Below are positions 42,301 to 52,223 of a stretch of 64,000 nucleotides of DNA, one piece after another. Below the pieces are notes generated by a model. That model saw nothing but the letters and a program-made list of their open reading frames with translations. It did no database searches and was not told the origin of the DNA. Location: assembly GCA_015143295.1 (NCBI GenBank), contig CM026551.1:13131827-13195826 (forward strand), written 5' to 3'. The DNA comes from Tetracentron sinense (Eukaryota; Streptophyta; Magnoliopsida; Trochodendrales; Trochodendraceae). The position numbers were made by a program, and so were the translations under genes. Positions within the stretch are counted from its first letter, which is position 1, and each line of letters opens with the position of its first letter.

Positions 42301-45300
42301 TTCACATTATTAAACATCTTATGTCACAGCTTGAGGGACCATTTGTTGCTACCAGTTCGATCGTGGCCCACTCAGGTACATCAGCCTCATCTTTCAGTCC
42401 ATCTGTTCCTTTTACTGGCCCTTCCTGAATCACGGATTTAGGAGCATCCGACTCATGGCCGTATGTCTAATATTTCTCTTCATATCATATTTGTTCAGAT
42501 AGGGACAAAATTAAGATTGTTGATAGTTCCTATTCTTTTACATCTGAGGGTAGTATTTGTATTACACCATCTGTCATTGACTTCTGTTCTTCATGTTACA
42601 AAATTTGCTACAAACCTTCTTTCTGTCAGTAGACTTACCAAATCTTTGAATTGTAGTATTACTTTCTTTCCTATCCTGTTTTCAGGACTTAGTGACGAAG
42701 AGAACGATTGGCTGTGGTCATGAGCAAAGTGGTATCTACATGCAGGATACTTAGTCCTTACCAGTTTCCATGCTCGCCAGTCCACTATCAGCAGTCAAAG
42801 TAGCAGTTTGGAGCAGTTGATGACTGTGTTTGCATCGTCGTTTAGGCCATACCTCCTTTTTGTCACTAAAGAGAATATTTCTCATTTGTTTACTTTTTCT
42901 AGTGTTGACCTGCATCGTGAGACATGTGAATTTGCTAAACACTATCAAACCTCATATCCATCTAATGCTAATAGAAGTAGTTCTCTTTTTGACATTGTGC
43001 ACTTACCTGTGGGGTCCCTCTCCTAAAGTTTCTTTGTTTTATTATCAATATTTTGTTACATTTGTGGATGAACAATCTCATATTACATGGGTATATCTGT
43101 TGAGAGCCAGAGTGATGTTTTCTCTGTGCTCAAAACTTTTCATTAAATGGTTAGTAGGGGGGGTTAATATATGTTTGGGGTTTTACAGTCCTACTTCTCA
43201 GACCATGAAATAATATATCAAACCACCTGTGTTGACACCCCCAGCAAAATGGGATTGTTGAAAGAAAGAATGGGCATTTGCTCTCATGCCCTTCTCTTTA
43301 CTTCCAATGTTCCTATGACATTTGGTTTGAGGTTGTTCTCATTGCTGCCTTTCTCATGTACTCAGCATTCCATTTCTAATTTCGTATCTTAATTATATCC
43401 AGCATATCGTGCCATTACTATTTATTTCTTGTGTTTCCTTATTTTTTGCCTCACAGTGTTGTTGAAGCTCTCTCTAATCCCAAATGGAGAGAAGTTGTAT
43501 GAAGAGATGAGAGCTCTAAAGAAAAATGCTACCTGGGATTTGGCGGATTTACCAAGGGAAAAAGAACCAAAGCATGTAAATGGATGTTTACTATAACGCA
43601 TAATATAGCATTAAAACTCAGCGAGTCGACTTGAAACTCGGCCGGGTTGACTCGACTTGGTCAGGTTTCGAGTCGAGTTTGAGGTAAAACTCGGTTTTGA
43701 CACTGAAAACCGAGTAACTCGCCCGAGTTTTGTACTTTTTTTGTTTAAACAAAAAATCGAGTAAACCGCCTACCCGAGTGAATCAAAAAAAAAAATTCTT
43801 TTTTTAACACACTCCACTCACTCTTAAGTATAAATACGAAACAAAAGGGGGTTGGTGTTTATTATATATTGAATTATATCTCTCATTTTAGGCATGGTTT
43901 ATACCATATATATAGTATTAGAAAAATATTATATATGTCTGAGTTTTAAGTGTAATTACTCGAACGAGTTTTACCCGAGTTTCCGAGTTGACTCTACTTG
44001 GAAAGTTTCCGAGTCGAGTTTTCGGGTTTTAAAACACTGACGCATAAGTCAGATGGATCCATCATCCATCGAAAGGTACAAGAAAAGAATTTCTATAAAA
44101 GGTTTACTCAAACATATGTGATTGATTATCAGGAAACATTTTCACCAATAGCTAAGATGATTTCTATTCGAATTGTGTTATCCCTTGCGGCCAATCAAGA
44201 TTGACCACTCTTACAGTTTGATGTCAAGAATGCTTTCTGTAAGGGATAAAATTCGTAAAACTGTGTAACGCTGGGGAAGGAGTTGGCTTTTGTTGTTTTG
44301 TACACGAAGGTGACACGTGGACGTATGTTTGAGTCACATGCTTAAAATAGAAGGATACGCAGTATCTGATGCATAGCGTTCACGTTGTACACATTAAGAC
44401 GTATCCGTGGTGTTGCGAAACAACGTTCTCGTTGTGGTTTTCGACAACGTATCCGTTGTCTTGTGCACAACGTAGACGTTGTATTCTCGACAACGTTTCC
44501 GGTGTTAATTGAACAACGAACTCGCCGTAATTCAGATAAGGATGTCCAGGTCATATTTTAAGACATATACAACGTATTCGAGCTCGAGTCAACAACGAGA
44601 CCGACTCGCAGGAGGAGATAATCAGGAGGCGATCGATTGTTTTGACAAGTGGACCGAAAGCACTGCCCCGGTATTTAATGCAGGTCACTTCTGTGTGCTG
44701 TCAGACTCAACTGACTGAACTAATGGTAGGCTTTCACGTGTGATGCAACAGGTGGTAGATTTTACTGACATATTTGGTAATGAGTGCAGGACATGTGGTA
44801 TGGGCATCTATGGTCATCTATGGCCATACCAAAGGTTAACCTATAAATACCCCGAGAATTTCAGTGTTAAGGGGATCGAAAGATAGACATATTTTTTCAG
44901 TGCTCCTATTTGCTTTACTGTTCATCATCTTCTTCATCTACTTACTTTATCATCGGAGTACAGGTCAGGGTATCACACCCTCCAACTTCTACCTTCTACC
45001 AGTAAACTAGAGGTGAACATTTGCAGCTGACGTGTGTCCTTTCCGGTATTTTTCCCCCTCACTTTCCTACTTGGTGATTTGAAGGAAAAGGTGCATATGA
45101 AGTAAAAGGTGCATATGAAGTTTTTTCATGGATTCACAGTCCCATCTACTAAAAGACAAGGTGTGTAAGTTGAAAAAATGCACTTTGTAGATTGAAACAG
45201 TCCCCAAGAGCTTGTTTTGAGAAGTTAAAGGGGAGTAATGGTGAAGAGAGGATACAAGCATAGTTAGTATTATCATACTCTTCTGATCAAACATAATGAA

Positions 45301-46257
45301 GGGAATCACAATTCTGATTGTATATGTTGACGATATAATGGTGACTGGTAGTGATTCAGAAGAGTTACATAAGCTAAAGGCATATCTAGAAAAGGAATTT
45401 TAAATCAAGGATCTTGGTCAACTCAAGTATTTCCTTGATATTGAGGTTACCAAATCAAAATGGGCATTCTTATATTCCATAGCAAGTATGTTCTTAATTT
45501 GTTACAGGAAGCACATATGTTTCTATTGAGTAAAATTACAAAGTCCGTGGACAGTGGAAATTCTCTCATTGATGTGGAAATTTTCTCATTGATAATAGGA
45601 AGGTATCCGAGATAGGTTGGTTGGCTTATATATCTTTCCTTGAAAGGTCTTTTGTTTTCTAAACATGGACACATGAGGGTTGAAGCATATATAGATGCTG
45701 ACTTGACTAATTATGCATATGATAGGAAGTCCACTTCTAGTTATTGTTCCTTTGTTGCCTGTTGGAGAAAACGCTGTGACTTGGAAAAGCAAGAAGCAAT
45801 AGGTGGTGGCAAGATTGAGTGTCGAAGAAGAGTTTTGAGCTATAAATCATGGTGTATATGAGTTACTTTGGCTGAAAATTCTCCTGAGTCCTAAATGAGT
45901 TGCATTTTCTCATTTAGGGTCCAATGCAGCTATAAAGGTTGTGATTAATATTGCTCACAACTTGGTGCAACACGATAGAACCAAGCACATAGAAGTCGAC
46001 AGACACTTTATCAAGGAACTATTGAAGTGCGGGCAGATACGTACTCCATTTGTAAAGACTAGTGATCAGCTAGCCAACAACTTTACCAAGGGAGTCAATA
46101 ATACTCAATTTCATAGTGTTTTGAGCAAGTTGGGCATGATGGACATATATGCACCAGCTTGGGGGAGAGGTTGAAGTAAAAGAGTGTCATTCACCTGTCG
46201 CTATTATGTTTTGTCTTTTCTTTTCTTGTTAGGGTGGTATTGTAATCTGGCTTATAT

Positions 46258-46317
<60 letters not shown>

Positions 46318-49300
46318 AATGACACAAGTTGCTGAATAATAATAATTTCTCTCTCTCTCTCTCTTTCTTTCCAACTAATATGATAGGGTAGTGGGGAAGT
46401 CAAACCTAATAAATCAATCCAAGTCCATTGAAGAAATATCCAAAATAATTCTCTCAATCAAAGCTCGAACTATCCCCAAATTCAATATGGCCGGTATTTT
46501 GGGTTCTCTAGATTCAAAAGAAAATCCAATCATCACTCCAATATTAATCTAGAAATAATACATGACAACTTGACACAATGCTAGGTGATCTTAAATATGT
46601 AAATCCTAGGATTCCGAAATCTATGTTTAGAAACACAAATAATTTGGCTATTAGGGTTTTTGAACAAATAATTCACCAGGTTGGAACAGTACACCGTTGT
46701 GGTGAGTATCTCTGATTCCCTAGTATGGAAAGGGCATTCTCACAGTAGGTTTTGGGTTAGGTCATTCCTGAAATGGATAGATTACAGGGGTAAGGTCTCT
46801 AACCCTGCTAAATTGAAAATGTCGTTCTTCCTTCAGACAATGGTGCTGGATAAAATTCAAGAATGGGTCATCTCATTATCAAGAATGGGCAATATTGAAT
46901 GTCTGCATTACATGCAAGAAGCAAGTGAAATAATAGATCTCTTGTGAGGTTGCTTTGGAGCTGCGGTACCACTTCCAGATCTAGTGTGGTGTGTTGTAAG
47001 TGAACTCTCAAACCTAGGATCTCGTATTTGGATGCCCACATGATGTTTTGGCTCTCATAGTAAAGCTATTCAGAAACTGCTTCCTCTTTTAATTGTAAGG
47101 AACATTTGGAAAGATAGGTATAGAACATTTTGGATGGCAAAGTGGAGACAGTGCAGGCAATGTTCGATCATGTTTCTTGATTGTGGTATCTTTGTCCTCC
47201 CCACTGAAAGACTTCAAATATGCTAGGGTACTGTCTTTTCATTACAACTGGATTTTTCTTTTTGTAAGCTCCAGTTACGGAATGCAACAGTCTTTGATTT
47301 TTGTGGCCATTGACTTTTTTACTTTGGGCTCTTGTCATTCTAAATATAATCTTGTCTATACTTACTAAAAAGATAAAACCTGAATACATGATAGTCGATA
47401 ATAAGTAGTTGTTGGGATAAAAGAATCATAATATGCACACAGAAGAGCTGATGGCATCCTTACATCAATGCACTCTTATTTACAGCAGTGGAGTTTAACC
47501 ATACCAACGAGCAAATCAGAGGAAGGAAGACAACCTTTATGATACTAAGTGTTCATAACAGTTTACCTGCACATAGGTAATCTTAAAGAGAGACAACAAC
47601 TGACATGTTTAGCAAATTAATCACATCCATTTCAACTACTACCATTAAGAACCAAAAAACAAATTTCTCACTCAATTAACCCTAAATAAGACAACGCATT
47701 TAAATGAAGAATATATATATATATATACATGTATGTAGAGAGAGAGAGAGAGAGAAAGAAATACTTAAAACTAACATCCATAATTTTACACCTGCCAATA
47801 GGACATAATGACCCAACTTGTTCATCTAACCCAACTTAAACAACACTACGTAAAAAACAATACTTTTTTTTTTTTTACATAAAAAACAATACCTTGCTCT
47901 CCATAATGAGCTGCTAAAATGTCAGGTGGAATTCCTTGCATTCCAAAAATTTCAATTTCGGTTGATTCTCTCTCAGGTTTCGCATTAGGAACCCTGTAAT
48001 AATTTTGGGTCAAGGAGAATCAGTCCTAGTGAAAATATCAATGACATAACAATATAACAGGTTTATAAAAGAAATTAGGGTGCATTTGGATTTGTGGAAT
48101 TGGAATTGAACTACAGAATTGAATTCCATGGAATTAAAAACTATTGAATTGAAATCCATAGAATTCAAAATTCTATCATTTGGATGCAATATGGAATTCA
48201 TGGAATTGGATTCCAAAATTTCCAATTTCATCGTTTGGATGAAAAAAAATTATGTGAAATGACTTTGAACTTGTGATAAAATAAAGATTTAACATGCATA
48301 TAAATAAAATATATGCATTATAATACATCACACAAATGTACCCATCCAATCATAAGAGTCAGTATCATGTCCAATTGCGACGAGTTCAATCGCACTCATA
48401 GGGCCCTTTTAACTATGGTTAACAAGTTTTAATTATTAGGGTTAATTTTTTTGAAAAAACCAAGTTAGATTGTTGAGCCCTCAGGGTTAGTGAATCTTAA
48501 CCACAGTTAATGGGTGTTAAAAGGGACATGTATTGACATGTGGGTGCGATTTGTACTCTCCCAAATTCAATCACAATTGACTGTGATCCCAACTCCAATC
48601 ATAAAGGGGGAAATAATGTAGAATAAAATTAGTATAAAAATAAACCCATTCACTGACCCACCCTTCTGTTGTATCCTTGTGTATCCTAGAGAAGCAAAAA
48701 AAAATATGTCTACAATTTTGTAGGGTGTCATTTGTATCAAATCCAAATCTGGCACCAAAACAAAAGGCCACATCAAGTAATCAAGCATCACCGTGGAGCT
48801 TTGAGCTTGGTGAAGCGGTAAAACCACGAAGAAAAAAAAAAACTAAAGAGATCTTCGCCAGAATTCCATAATTCAATCTAAAATGGCAAAGGAATAGATC
48901 CTGCAAATAAAAAAAAATCAAATATAGCTTAAATCACATCAGTTGGATCTGTATAAATGAGAAGACAAGTGTAGGGAGGAGAGGATTGAGAGGTAGGGAG
49001 GGAGACCTTGATAGGGAGTAGGGATCAGGGATCATGTATCAGGGATCAGGGAAAAATAGGGATGGGAGGAGAGGAACGTGAGGAAAAGAGAGATCATAAC
49101 AGAAAGCAGGGACAAGGGAGAGATAGGGATGAGGAGGATAGGAACGAGAGGGAGAGATGGTGACCGCCTGCGTCTTCTTTTGGCGCATTGAAGAGAATCA
49201 AGCGACAGCTGTAATGTAAAATTTTGATTGGACTTCTCTCATTTTCCAATTCCACGGTACCATGGATTTGTCAATTAAGATCCTCCCACAATGGATTTGA

Positions 49301-51483
49301 ATTCCGCCTATTTACTCTACGAAATCAAAGTCATCATCCTCTCCTGTGAGGTCAAGTATGTGGCTGTGAGGAACCTCCCATCTCAAACTACCTCTCAATA
49401 CTCCCTGAAATACCTTGAGCTTCTTCCTCCTTCGAAGAGTATCCTTGCTTTGTCTTACAGCAATCTGGAAATCAGTCTTCTTAGCAACCACCTATAATAT
49501 AGGGCTCTCCTTGTCTAAATTAGTCCACATGCATTGTCTAGTAGTAGAAAAAATCGGGATTCTTTTCCATCTGAAAAGTTTAAATACTCTATCTTACAAC
49601 TATCTGAAAATTAATCCCATTGTCAACCTCTTGGAAAACAGTATCTTCCTCAACGTCGGATTCTTCTTCTGTGACTTTTCCTATTTAGTTGTCTGTAGAT
49701 GGTCCATCATCAACATCTTGACCTCCTTAGGATGTGTAAACATTCTTTAACAACTCTTCCCATATGAGTCAAGTGCTCCTTAAACCTAGTGATGCCCCCT
49801 AATCACCCTGGGACAGTATTTGCGCACAATCTTATGTCTATCCCTATTACCTTTTCTCCATGCTCCCAACCGATATCAAACATTTTTCTAAGCAATTTAA
49901 TAATTGTAACACAATGACTTAACAATTGAATGACAAGGAATGTGTAGTACTATGGTTGGTCTTGGTGGATCTGAGAGTGAGAATTTTACCCAAGGTTGTT
50001 CTCTAAATTTTGTGCCAACCAATTCGAGTTGTGAGGCAAGGGGTCTCAATTTGGTCTCACCTGCTGATGAATTTAGATGATCAAGCAGTGTTGTCAAATA
50101 GCCTGCTTTGTTACTTTTGCATTGAGCAATAGTCCCCCTATTAGGGTTTCAGGGAATGGTGTGATTATCTCAGTAGAGGGGAAGTCTAAGGCTCGGGTGG
50201 ATTCAAATTCGCTAGTGGAATTAGAGTTGGTCTCTTCAAGTGTTATAAAACATAGAGGGGGATGTTTCCGAGTGGGTCCTCAGTAAATTGAGTGAGTTTG
50301 GGAAGTTCTTAGGTCTCTCATTTGAGGGGTATGAGCAGGAAACTTTAGACTTTTTCAAGATATAGAGTAAGGGCATAGAAAACGTGAAGTGTCATAGACA
50401 GAGGAGCCTATAGCCATAAGAAGTTGCAACATGAACTTAGGAGTTTGCTTAGTGGGATCAATTATAATTGGTCATCGTGTGGGAGAGGGGCCAGAGGGCT
50501 CGACTAGCTCTAGAAAGTATACGGGTGTTGGGATATTCCATGTCTTATGGGAGGAACTAGATGTGGTGTGAGGACAATGGGATCTTCCATGGTGTTTATG
50601 TGGGGACTTCAGTTCCATCAAATTCTCATACAAAGAGGACGGTGGTCTCAACCACAATAAGAGAATGGCCCTTTTGGAGAGTTTGTTGATAGTTACGATT
50701 TGATTGATGGGCTTCTGAGAGGTGCTAGGCGCATGTGGTCTAGTTTAGAGGACATCCCTAGTTTAAGCATGTTAGATAGATTTTTATTCTGTGGCAGTTG
50801 GGAGTCGCTGTTCCTAGACATGATTCAAAGTGTCCTTCCCAGACCGAATTTTTTATCATTTCCCTATCATGTTAGCCCAAATCGCGATTCCAAGATTCAA
50901 GCGCTATAATTTTCTTGCATGTAAAACATTCATTTAGTAATAATGAATCCAAAAAATAATAATCCGCTATTCTTGTGATCGGTTAAATAAGTATCTCATT
51001 TTACAGTTAGTATTCCAGGATTGGGCTCGTCCCTATAGTAATCAGATGAACTAGATTACAAACAACGAAAAAAGAAAGAACTCGATAAGACCTTATCCCC
51101 CGAATCAGGCAAACAAATGGGAATATCTTTACATGATAGTGCAATGAAATTATTTCCCCCCTACCTCTCAAACAATTAGAAGGCAAAACAAAACAATTAA
51201 ACAATTTTAGAAAATAGAAGTTGATATTAAATAATCTTGTTAAGAAAAAAAAAGATCGTCTAAGGAGATTTTTTGAGGAATTGGAGGCGTACTTGGTGAC
51301 GGACTCCTTGTGAACCTGGAGGACGTGGATGGCCATTCCTCCGGCGGTGGAGAGCTTCTTCTGGCATACATGGCATTTAAAGTGCCTAGCTTTCTGGTGC
51401 TGAACAAGGATCTTCTCATCGTCGAACTCTCGATCGCAGTAATAACACCATACCTTCGAAGCCCTCTTCTTCTTCTTCCCCAT
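32505..51483 (-). CDS. SUF4: SUF4-type zinc-finger protein, seven coding exons, complete
   Basis: Coding exons in order of translation: 51,293-51,483; 47,893-47,993; 35,260-35,386; 34,408-34,835; 33,481-33,635; 33,313-33,366; 32,505-32,576. Total 1,128 nt, 375 residues plus TAG, phases consistent, all introns GT-AG. Seen: a lysine-rich start [10 protein letters not shown]; zinc finger 1 with Cys13, Cys16, His29, His34; finger 2 with Cys37, Cys40, His53, His58; then [19 protein letters not shown]; a long Pro-rich middle (exon 4); [12 protein letters not shown] joined to [10 protein letters not shown]; and the end [14 protein letters not shown]. In Arabidopsis SUF4 binds FLC promoter DNA and works with FRIGIDA to delay flowering; the wider family includes animal ZNF207/BuGZ. 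A flowering role here is inference. Introns are 3,299, 12,506, 424, 772, 114 and 736 bp; the two long ones are full of transposons. Confidence 0.95.
35387..37449. other. SUF4 intron 2, exon 3-proximal part
   Basis: AT-rich intron. A near-duplicate ACTTCGCTGAATGCGAGACT stretch lies at about 35,507 and 35,552. A TA microsatellite lies at about 36,140-36,187. No exon or element ends recognised. Confidence 0.4.
37450..37500 (+). mobile_element. Short LTR-start match to the Copia element
   Basis: TGTTGAAGTATAAGAGTGTC followed by TGTC and CTATTAT resembles the beginning of the Copia 3' LTR at 46,171. It may be a displaced piece of the 5' LTR or a separate fossil. Confidence 0.45.
37501..38289. other. 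SUF4 intron 2, nothing firm
   Basis: Contains a short AACAAACCACCAGAAACT triplication at about 38,054-38,105. Possible further phospholipase D remnants could not be recognised. Confidence 0.35.
38290..38758 (-). pseudogene. Phospholipase D delta-like C2-domain fragment
   Basis: Minus-strand pieces in order: [12 protein letters not shown] at the start, then [72 protein letters not shown] and [15 protein letters not shown], with a likely IPTQRIST remnant at the end. This is the N-terminal C2 domain of plant PLD-delta, which binds calcium and membrane lipid in the intact enzyme. At least two frameshifts (near LPNMD and after the GAQLIE block) break it, and no HKD catalytic domain is found nearby. 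It is in SUF4 intron 2, in the same orientation as SUF4. Origin could be a duplicated gene piece or transposon capture. Confidence 0.85.
39272..39358. repeat. TA microsatellite of about 87 bp
   Basis: An uninterrupted TA run. It produces long open frames of alternating Tyr and Ile on both strands that are not genes. Confidence 0.95.
39699..40164. repeat. 234-bp tandem duplication
   Basis: Copies 39,699-39,932 and 39,933-40,164 are nearly identical, from AAATGATTTTTAAT to CAATTTTACACTCT. The second is followed by a run of about 16 C. Lies inside the hAT block. Confidence 0.92.
43604..44039. mobile_element. hAT MITE, family 2, inside the Copia fossil
   Basis: 436 bp. Perfect 8-bp duplication ACGCATAA at 43,596-43,603 and 44,040-44,047. 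Ends TATAGCATTAAAACTC and the inverse of CAGTGTTTTAAAACCC. Interior dense in GAGTCGAG, ACTCGGCCGGG and CCCGAGTT motifs, as in the copy at 9,687-10,151. Non-coding. Confidence 0.88.
44238..45061 (+). mobile_element. Solo LTR inside the Copia fossil, TSD CTTTC
   Basis: 824 bp from TGTAAGGGATAAAATTCG to TTTTCCCCCTCA, bounded by TG and CA. The five bases CTTTC flank it on both sides (44,233-44,237 and 45,062-45,066). It contains ACAACGTWNNCGTTGT-type inverted motifs at 44,380-44,520 and a TATAAATACC promoter-like stretch near 44,840. No internal genes. Family not identified. Younger than the Copia element it split. Confidence 0.85.
46266..46316. repeat. GT microsatellite
   Basis: About 25 GT units inside the Copia 3' LTR. 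Confidence 0.95.
46371..46659. other. SUF4 intron 2, nothing recognised
   Basis: AT-rich intron between the Copia 3' LTR and a LINE fragment. Confidence 0.4.
46660..47180 (+). mobile_element. LINE zf-RVT fragment
   Basis: The plus frame has [20 protein letters not shown], then [35 protein letters not shown] and, after stops, [13 protein letters not shown]. The order and spacing match the C-terminal zf-RVT region of plant L1 elements (SxVWxxxxxGxFSVxS, FFxWxxVLDKI, CxxCxxExExxxHLLxxC, WxxWKERNRRTF). Degenerate. Lies in SUF4 intron 2. Confidence 0.65.
47181..47892. other. SUF4 intron 2, exon 2-proximal part
   Basis: AT-rich, with a TA run at 47,711-47,726 and a GA run at 47,739-47,754. No gene. 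Confidence 0.4.
48081..48250. mobile_element. MITE-like end with GGGTGCATTTGGATTTG
   Basis: Lies in SUF4 intron 1. Begins GGGTGCATTTGGATTTGTGG and holds repeated GAATTCCATGGAATT-type palindromes and ATTTGGATG motifs. Its opposite end may be near 49,240-49,300 (CCAATTCCACGGTACC, GGATTTGAATTCC), with the palindromic element at 48,364 inserted inside. Boundaries unresolved. Confidence 0.4.
48364..48587. mobile_element. Palindromic foldback element, copy P6
   Basis: 224 bp with both arms. The outer hairpins are CAATTGCGACGAGTTCAATC-like at the left and ATTCAATCACAATTGACTG at the right. Inner arms have CCCTTTTAACTATGGTTAAC and the inverse CTTAACCACAGTTAATGGG, around a TTTTTTTGAAAAAACCAAG centre. 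Same inner arm as the 1,688-2,435 copies but a different outer hairpin. In SUF4 intron 1. Confidence 0.75.
48588..50039. other. SUF4 intron 1, no clear element
   Basis: Purine-rich at 48,960-49,170 (GGGATCAGGGATCATG and GAGAGG repeats). From 49,300 to 49,860 there are short frames without domains. Possibly more LINE debris upstream of 50,040. Confidence 0.3.
50040..50905 (+). mobile_element. LINE ORF1-ORF2 junction and endonuclease fragment
   Basis: Plus-strand remnants include [18 protein letters not shown] near 50,310 (the conserved stretch before ORF2 in plant L1 elements), [20 protein letters not shown] near 50,580-50,640 (the W-x-GDFN block of the endonuclease), [15 protein letters not shown] near 50,760 and IQSVLPRP near 50,830. 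Degenerate and lacking reverse transcriptase. Lies in SUF4 intron 1, antisense to SUF4. Confidence 0.75.
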
Positions 51484-51664
51484 CGCCCACTCTCCTTCTC
51501 CGAATCAAATTCTCCTCCTCCTCTTCTTCTTCTTCTTCTTCTTCTTCTCTGTAGCAGAAGAGCTGATTAGGGTTTAATATATTTAGGACGAGTTATAGAG
51601 AGGATTAGGGTTTCGGAATCTCCCTCTTATCGGTCTGTTTCCGTTTCTAGTTCTCTGTTCAAAG
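51484..51664 (-). promoter_or_regulatory. SUF4 leader and proximal promoter
   Basis: Directly upstream of the SUF4 ATG on its coding strand there is a GAA/GAG microsatellite (51,505-51,548 as TCTTCT on the plus strand), then AAACCCTAAT at about 51,570 and another CCCTAATC near 51,605. AAACCCTAA is the telo-box common in promoters of growth-related plant genes. No TATA box is obvious. Confidence 0.45.
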
Positions 51665-51850
51665 AGAGGACGAAATCTACCTCTCTCTCTCTCTCTCTCC
51701 CTTTCTTTTGCTCTTTTTTACTCCTCGATCAGTGACGCGAGGAGGGGTAGATTTCGTCCTCTCGGACAATTTACCCGCCTTAACTATGGTTAAGGTTCGG
51801 TAACCCCTCGGGTTCACCTATTTACCCATTTTTTCAGATAGTAAATAAAG
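51665..51850. repeat. Palindromic-family half element, copy P7, at the SUF4 promoter
   Basis: A 17-bp inverted repeat, AGAGGACGAAATCTACC at 51,665-51,681 and its inverse at 51,746-51,762, flanks a CT microsatellite. Next comes the shared inner arm: CCTTAACTATGGTTAAGG and CCTCGGGTTCACC. Only one inner arm is present. It starts about 180 bp upstream of the SUF4 start codon. Confidence 0.6.
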
Positions 51851-51984
51851 ATAAAATAATTAACTGCAAGGTTAAAAATTAACCTAAGTTTATGGCAGGC
51901 AGCTTTGTGAGATGGATGAGCAATGGTTCGCTCCTCGTGGAGCGAAATATTGCTAAAAAAAATATGGAGGGAGTGGGGCGCCGT

Positions 51985-52183
51985 GTCCTCGTGTCAATTT
52001 TAACTTCCTTTTAATTATGATTTAGCTTAACTAAATTGATAATTTTTTTCCCCCTAAAAACCAATGCTAGATGAATGAATCTTAGGACCGGGTGAATATT
52101 AACCACAGTTAAGAAGCGTTAAAAAAGGGACCGTGAGGACTGTGCATTCCACTACGTGGTAGAATGTGCAGTCCGTTAAACAC
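51985..52183. mobile_element. Palindromic foldback element, copy P8
   Basis: Left arm worn (TGTCAATTTTAACTTCC). Right arm clear: GGGTGAATATTAACCACAG, TTAAGAAGCGTTAAAAAAGG. The right outer end is a near-perfect 38-bp palindrome with GGACTGTGCATTC at one end and GAATGTGCAGTCC at the other, unrelated in sequence to the outer hairpins of the other copies. Confidence 0.6.
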
Positions 52184-52223
52184 TTACCTAAAAAATGGCA
52201 AGGATCACCTCTCGTTGGTTGGC

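Larger units (their letters stand above)
40556..46370 (+). mobile_element. Degenerate Copia LTR retrotransposon
   Basis: Lies in SUF4 intron 2 on the plus strand, antisense to SUF4. Parts in order: the end of a 5' LTR (to about 40,640); a worn primer site TTGGTTTCAAAGATA near 40,670; gag with a [14 protein letters not shown] zinc knuckle near 42,070; protease and integrase remnants (about 42,400-43,400); reverse transcriptase with [10 protein letters not shown] near 44,130; RNase H with [16 protein letters not shown] near 45,700; a GGGGGAGAGG polypurine tract at 46,161; a 3' LTR that starts TTGAAGTAAAAGAGTG and holds a GT microsatellite. Whole in outline but broken by dozens of changes, and hit by two later insertions (43,604 and 44,238). 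Clearly old. Confidence 0.85.
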
